Assembly (NCBI GenBank): GCA_007128045.1
Contig: SKYG01000031.1
Span: 1-24,886 of the forward strand
DNA: 24,886 nt
Source: Bacteroidales bacterium
Lineage (GTDB): Bacteria > Bacteroidota > Bacteroidia > Bacteroidales > UBA7960
Reading direction: 5' to 3'
Shown: positions 22,865 through 24,886 of the stretch, one piece after another
Numbering within the stretch: the first letter of the stretch is position 1
Layout of the letters: the number at the start of each line of letters is the position of its first letter
Position numbers and translations under genes: made by a program
Notes under the pieces: generated by a model
Told to the model about the DNA's origin: nothing
Seen by the model: the letters and a program-made list of their open reading frames with translations, nothing else
Database searches by the model: none

Positions 22865-22909
22865 CGTGTTGCTTGATTTGCTGATTCAGTAATTCTTAAA
22901 CACCCATTA

Positions 22910-22924
22910 CCCCTCTTTAAGGGG
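22910..22924 (-). promoter_or_regulatory. Hairpin in the rplM leader
   Basis: On the minus strand CCCCTTAAAGAGGGG forms a 5-bp stem with a 5-base loop, enclosed by CACCC and GGGTG, which can extend or compete with it. It starts within a few bases of the expected transcript start and could serve in control by a ribosomal protein. Confidence 0.4.
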
Positions 22925-22926
22925 TG

Positions 22927-22957
22927 CAAAGCTATGATAATTTTTTGGTTCAGACAA
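22927..22957 (-). promoter_or_regulatory. Promoter of the rplM-rpsI-rpsB-tsf operon
   Basis: On the minus strand, TTG (22955-22957), a 20-base spacer and TAGCTTTG (22927-22934) match the Bacteroidota -33/-7 consensus exactly. The rplM ATG is 62 bases downstream of the -7 box. Confidence 0.75.
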
Positions 22958-22958
22958 G

Positions 22959-22984
22959 TTTATTAACAATTAATTGTTAATAAA
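22959..22984. promoter_or_regulatory. 26-bp perfect AT-only palindrome next to the rplM promoter
   Basis: The half-site TTTATTAACAATT is repeated as its exact reverse complement with no spacer. The palindrome ends 1 base upstream of the -33 TTG (minus strand), a typical place for an activator site or an UP-like element. It belongs to none of the dispersed repeat families here. Confidence 0.55.
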
Positions 22985-23042
22985 TATGCTTCGAATAGGG
23001 CTTCTTCAAGCCAAAGTCCGTAACCGCCAAATTTTCAGGCTG

Positions 23043-23050
23043 CAAAGGTA
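23043..23050 (-). promoter_or_regulatory. Possible second -7 element upstream of rplM
   Basis: TACCTTTG on the minus strand fits TAnnTTTG. No exact -33 TTG is found at 20 bases, so this is weaker than the proximal promoter. Confidence 0.3.
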
Positions 23051-23116
23051 ACAATTTTTTTACTTATTATGAAGCCGAAAAAGGAGAAAATTATGTAAAT
23101 TCGTGATGCATCATGT

Positions 23117-23275
23117 AACCGCAGAGGATTTTTAACCGCAGAGGACGCGGAGTGATTCGCAGAGGAACGCAGAGATGATATAACCGCAGAGGAACACAGA
23201 GAAGGATAACCGCAGAGGAACACAGAGAAGGATAACCGCAGAGGAACACAGAGTGATTCGCAGAGATCGCAAAGT
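23117..23275. repeat. Tract of CCGCAGAGGA repeats with a 26-bp subrepeat
   Basis: CCGCAGAGG or a close form occurs about seven times, with linkers such as AACACAGAGAAGGATAA. Between about 23180 and 23253 a unit of 26 bases beginning ATAACCGCAGAGGAACACAG is repeated nearly exactly three times. A single related copy lies at about 3425-3455. Confidence 0.9.
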
Positions 23276-23294
23276 AAAATTAAGACGCAAAGAA

Positions 23295-24545
23295 ATGACT
23301 TACGACTTTCAGACCTTCAGACTTTCAGACTTTCAGACTTTTTTTTTAAACCAACAATTCAACAACTCAACATCTCAACAACTCAACATCTTACTAACGG
23401 TTCTACTGATCATAATAATGCCACAATGGAGCGTGGCAGCAAGGCTGTCGGAGGATGCGCATATTTCAATGCTCACAGCTAGTCCGGGAGATGAGTTGTA
23501 TTCTGTATTCGGACATAGTGCCCTGAGGGTATACGACCCACTTACAGGTATTGACGAGGTATATAACTATGGGACATTCGATTTTGACACGCCGAACTTT
23601 TATCTGAAGTTCACTCGTGGGAAGCTATATTATCAACTTTCTGTGAGTACGTTTCGTCAGTTTCTTTTCGAATACGACCAGGAACAAAGGGCGATGTATG
23701 AACAGAACCTCAACCTGACTGTCAATGAAAAACAGCGCATCTATGATTTTCTGCTGGTGAACCGCCGCCCTGAGAACCGTTCCTACCTGTATGACTTCTT
23801 TTACGACAACTGCGCCACGCGCATCCGCGACCTGATAGACCACCTGCTTGAGATCGACTGGGGCGAAGACCCTTATCCTGGTCCGCCGAGAAGCTTCAGG
23901 GACATGCTGCAGCCCTACCTGTCGAACATGCCCTGGGCAGCGTTCGGCATCGACCTGGCCTTAGGACTTCCGGCCGACAGGATCGCCACTCCCTGGCACT
24001 ATATGTTCTTACCTGATGAGATGTTCACCGCCTTCGCACAGGCAAGACATCGCGACGGCAGACCCCTTGTCGGCCACCACCAGGTAGTATTGGAAGCATC
24101 AGTTCGAACAACCTCATCATCGCCCATCACGCCAAAGGTAGTTACCTGGATAATATTCTTTATTGGCCTGGCCAGCCTGTTTCACAAACGCTTCTCCTAC
24201 GTATTTGACAAGGCGTTCTTTTCATTACTGGGCCTGACAGGCATCGTAGTAGCCGTGTTATGGTTCTTTTCCGACCATGAATCCACCAACCAGAACATGA
24301 ACCTGCTCTGGGCCATTCCTACGCATCTGTACTTCATCTTCAGAACAGGAACGTCGGGCAAGTTAACTACCGTCAGGTATTACTTCCTGGGAGTTTGTAT
24401 CGTTAGTATATTGCTGATCGTATTATGGAACTTCATACCGCAAGGGTTTAACGCGGCTTTCTTTCCGTTGGTGTTGCTGGCGGGGGGGAAAGCGCTGCGG
24501 GTTACCCGGGTACCAGGTTACCAGGTTGCCAGGTTACAAGGTTAA
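23295..24545 (+). CDS. DUF4105 / Lnb-type membrane protein with repeat-encoded ends
   Basis: The protein (416 residues from this start) has a hydrophobic export segment (LLTVLLIIIMPQWSVAA, about 33-49), then the DUF4105 domain with VFGHSALRVYD (His74) and YDFFYDNCATRIRDL (Cys173), the likely Cys/His pair of a papain-like fold, then about five membrane helices from residue 270 on. Proteins of this type in Bacteroides have been linked to lipoprotein N-acylation (Lnb); I infer the same possible role, not proven here. The ATG at 23295 is the only one upstream of the export segment, but residues about 6-31 are encoded by two octamer arrays (23310-23341, 23352-23391), so the native start is uncertain; an ATG at 23418 would lose the export segment. 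The last 14 residues come from a CCAGGTTR array. Confidence 0.75.
   Translation: MTYDFQTFRLSDFQTFFLNQQFNNSTSQQLNILLTVLLIIIMPQWSVAARLSEDAHISMLTASPGDELYSVFGHSALRVYDPLTGIDEVYNYGTFDFDTPNFYLKFTRGKLYYQLSVSTFRQFLFEYDQEQRAMYEQNLNLTVNEKQRIYDFLLVNRRPENRSYLYDFFYDNCATRIRDLIDHLLEIDWGEDPYPGPPRSFRDMLQPYLSNMPWAAFGIDLALGLPADRIATPWHYMFLPDEMFTAFAQARHRDGRPLVGHHQVVLEASVRTTSSSPITPKVVTWIIFFIGLASLFHKRFSYVFDKAFFSLLGLTGIVVAVLWFFSDHESTNQNMNLLWAIPTHLYFIFRTGTSGKLTTVRYYFLGVCIVSILLIVLWNFIPQGFNAAFFPLVLLAGGKALRVTRVPGYQVARLQG
23310..23391. repeat. Two octamer arrays, units CAGACTTT and CAACAWCT
   Basis: Four units CAGACYTT (23310-23341) and five units CAACAATT, CAACAACT, CAACATCT, CAACAACT, CAACATCT (23352-23391), separated by TTTTTTAAAC. 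Both lie inside the open frame of the DUF4105 gene. Confidence 0.95.
24505..24544. repeat. Octamer array, unit CCAGGTTR, in the 3' end of the DUF4105 gene
   Basis: CCCGGGTA, CCAGGTTA, CCAGGTTG, CCAGGTTA, CAAGGTTA follow in exact 8-base period. The stop codon of the gene is in the last unit. The family is that of 3345-3424. Confidence 0.95.
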
Positions 24546-24554
24546 AGGGTATAG

Positions 24555-24886
24555 TCAATTATTGAAATTATTCCAATGCTTAATTACATAATTAAGAAAT
24601 GAATGCAGCATAACGCCCAATCGTTGATAGGACGATACAAATGTTTTGGTTGTAGTGATCAAATCTGGATATAGTACCTCAATTTTTTCAAGATGGCAAA
24701 TGGTTTCATCTACACTTGATTTGGAATAGATTATAAATCTGATAAATTCTTTTTTATACATTCTTCTTCCATAGCCCTCTACTATATTTGTTACTGCAGA
24801 GTCTGCTGACCTTCTGATCTGATTTCCCAGTTCAAATTGTTCTTGTCGGGGTAAGGAGCTTGTAAAAGTATGAACCTTAACAAAAA
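24555..24886 (-). CDS. Second four-helix-bundle protein (23S rRNA IVP family), 5' end outside the window
   Basis: The open frame runs without a stop from the window edge to 24555. The family core, ELGNQIRRSADSAVTNIVEG, is encoded around 24775-24834, followed by YGRRMYKKEFIRFIIYSKSSVDETICHLEKI (helices 2-3) and a final helix with SSYQRLGVMLHSFLNYVIKHW. The internal Met at 24761 is not the start, since the conserved core lies upstream of it. Its sequence differs clearly from the copy at 6135-6545, so they are not recent duplicates. It is convergent with the DUF4105 gene, 9 bases away, and next to a CCAGGTTR array. AT-rich. Function unknown, as for the family. Confidence 0.85.
   Translation of the reverse strand, partial: FVKVHTFTSSLPRQEQFELGNQIRRSADSAVTNIVEGYGRRMYKKEFIRFIIYSKSSVDETICHLEKIEVLYPDLITTTKTFVSSYQRLGVMLHSFLNYVIKHWNNFNN

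Larger units (their letters stand above)
22865..23294. other. Leader, promoter and repeat region upstream of rplM
   Basis: No gene lies in these 430 bases. From left: the rplM leader with a hairpin, promoter P1 (22927-22957), a 26-bp palindrome, a small stem GGCTT/AAGCC (22999-23012), a second -7-like box (23043-23050, minus strand), and a repeat tract of CCGCAGAGG units (23117-23275). Confidence 0.85.

Noticed and set aside
23035..23223. Leftward open frame of 62 codons upstream of rplM
   Set aside because: It is composed mainly of the CCGCAGAGG repeat tract and has no recognisable protein features.

Overview
The window looks like a chromosomal segment of a Bacteroidota bacterium, probably a Bacteroidales- or Marinilabiliales-like lineage. 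The evidence is a full-length SprA (the outer-membrane translocon of the type IX secretion system), a DUF4105/Lnb-type membrane protein, an atpD-atpC pair with the short epsilon subunit and no other ATP synthase genes, and promoters of the TTG-N20-TAnnTTTG type. No rRNA, tRNA, CRISPR array or transposase was seen. Genus or species cannot be assigned from the sequence alone.

Layout, left to right. (1) 1-341: a three-copy hairpin repeat. (2) 342-3230 (-): a large AsmA-family protein with a long charged helical tail. (3) 3567-6058 (+): an OmpA-type lipoprotein and a malic enzyme. (4) 6135-6545 (+): a small four-helix-bundle (23S rRNA intervening-sequence family) gene bracketed by a 26-bp perfect inverted repeat and overlapping ruvA. 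(5) 6542-14532 (+): ruvA and sprA. (6) 14759-15392 (+): an AT-rich antitoxin/PIN-toxin pair. (7) 15411-17202 (-): atpD-atpC. (8) 17203-17763: a repeat island. (9) 17764-18297 (+): a riboflavin kinase lacking the FAD synthetase half. (10) 18427-22864: frr(-), pyrH(+), tsf(-), rpsB(-), rpsI(-), rplM(-), a translation cluster in which only pyrH is flipped. (11) 22865-23294: the promoter region of the ribosomal operon and a larger repeat tract. (12) 23295-24545 (+): the DUF4105/Lnb-type protein. (13) 24555-24886 (-): a second four-helix-bundle gene, cut by the window end.

Most genes are housekeeping: translation (rplM-rpsI-rpsB-tsf, frr), nucleotide and flavin metabolism (pyrH, riboflavin kinase), ATP synthesis, Holliday-junction repair (ruvA), carbon metabolism (malic enzyme) and envelope biogenesis (AsmA, OmpA, SprA, DUF4105). 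The accessory parts are the toxin-antitoxin pair and the two four-helix-bundle genes.

The most unusual property lies between the genes. Most of the longer intergenic spaces carry short tandem arrays with a period of exactly 7 or 8 bp, at least fifteen arrays from several sequence families, and several of the gaps also hold dispersed palindromic elements. The arrays abut start codons, supply C-terminal codons of several proteins, and interrupt the rpsB-tsf operon. One of these families forms the exact inverted repeat around the four-helix-bundle gene, giving an architecture like the intervening-sequence elements of 23S rRNA genes. This is the best candidate for an undescribed element in the window.
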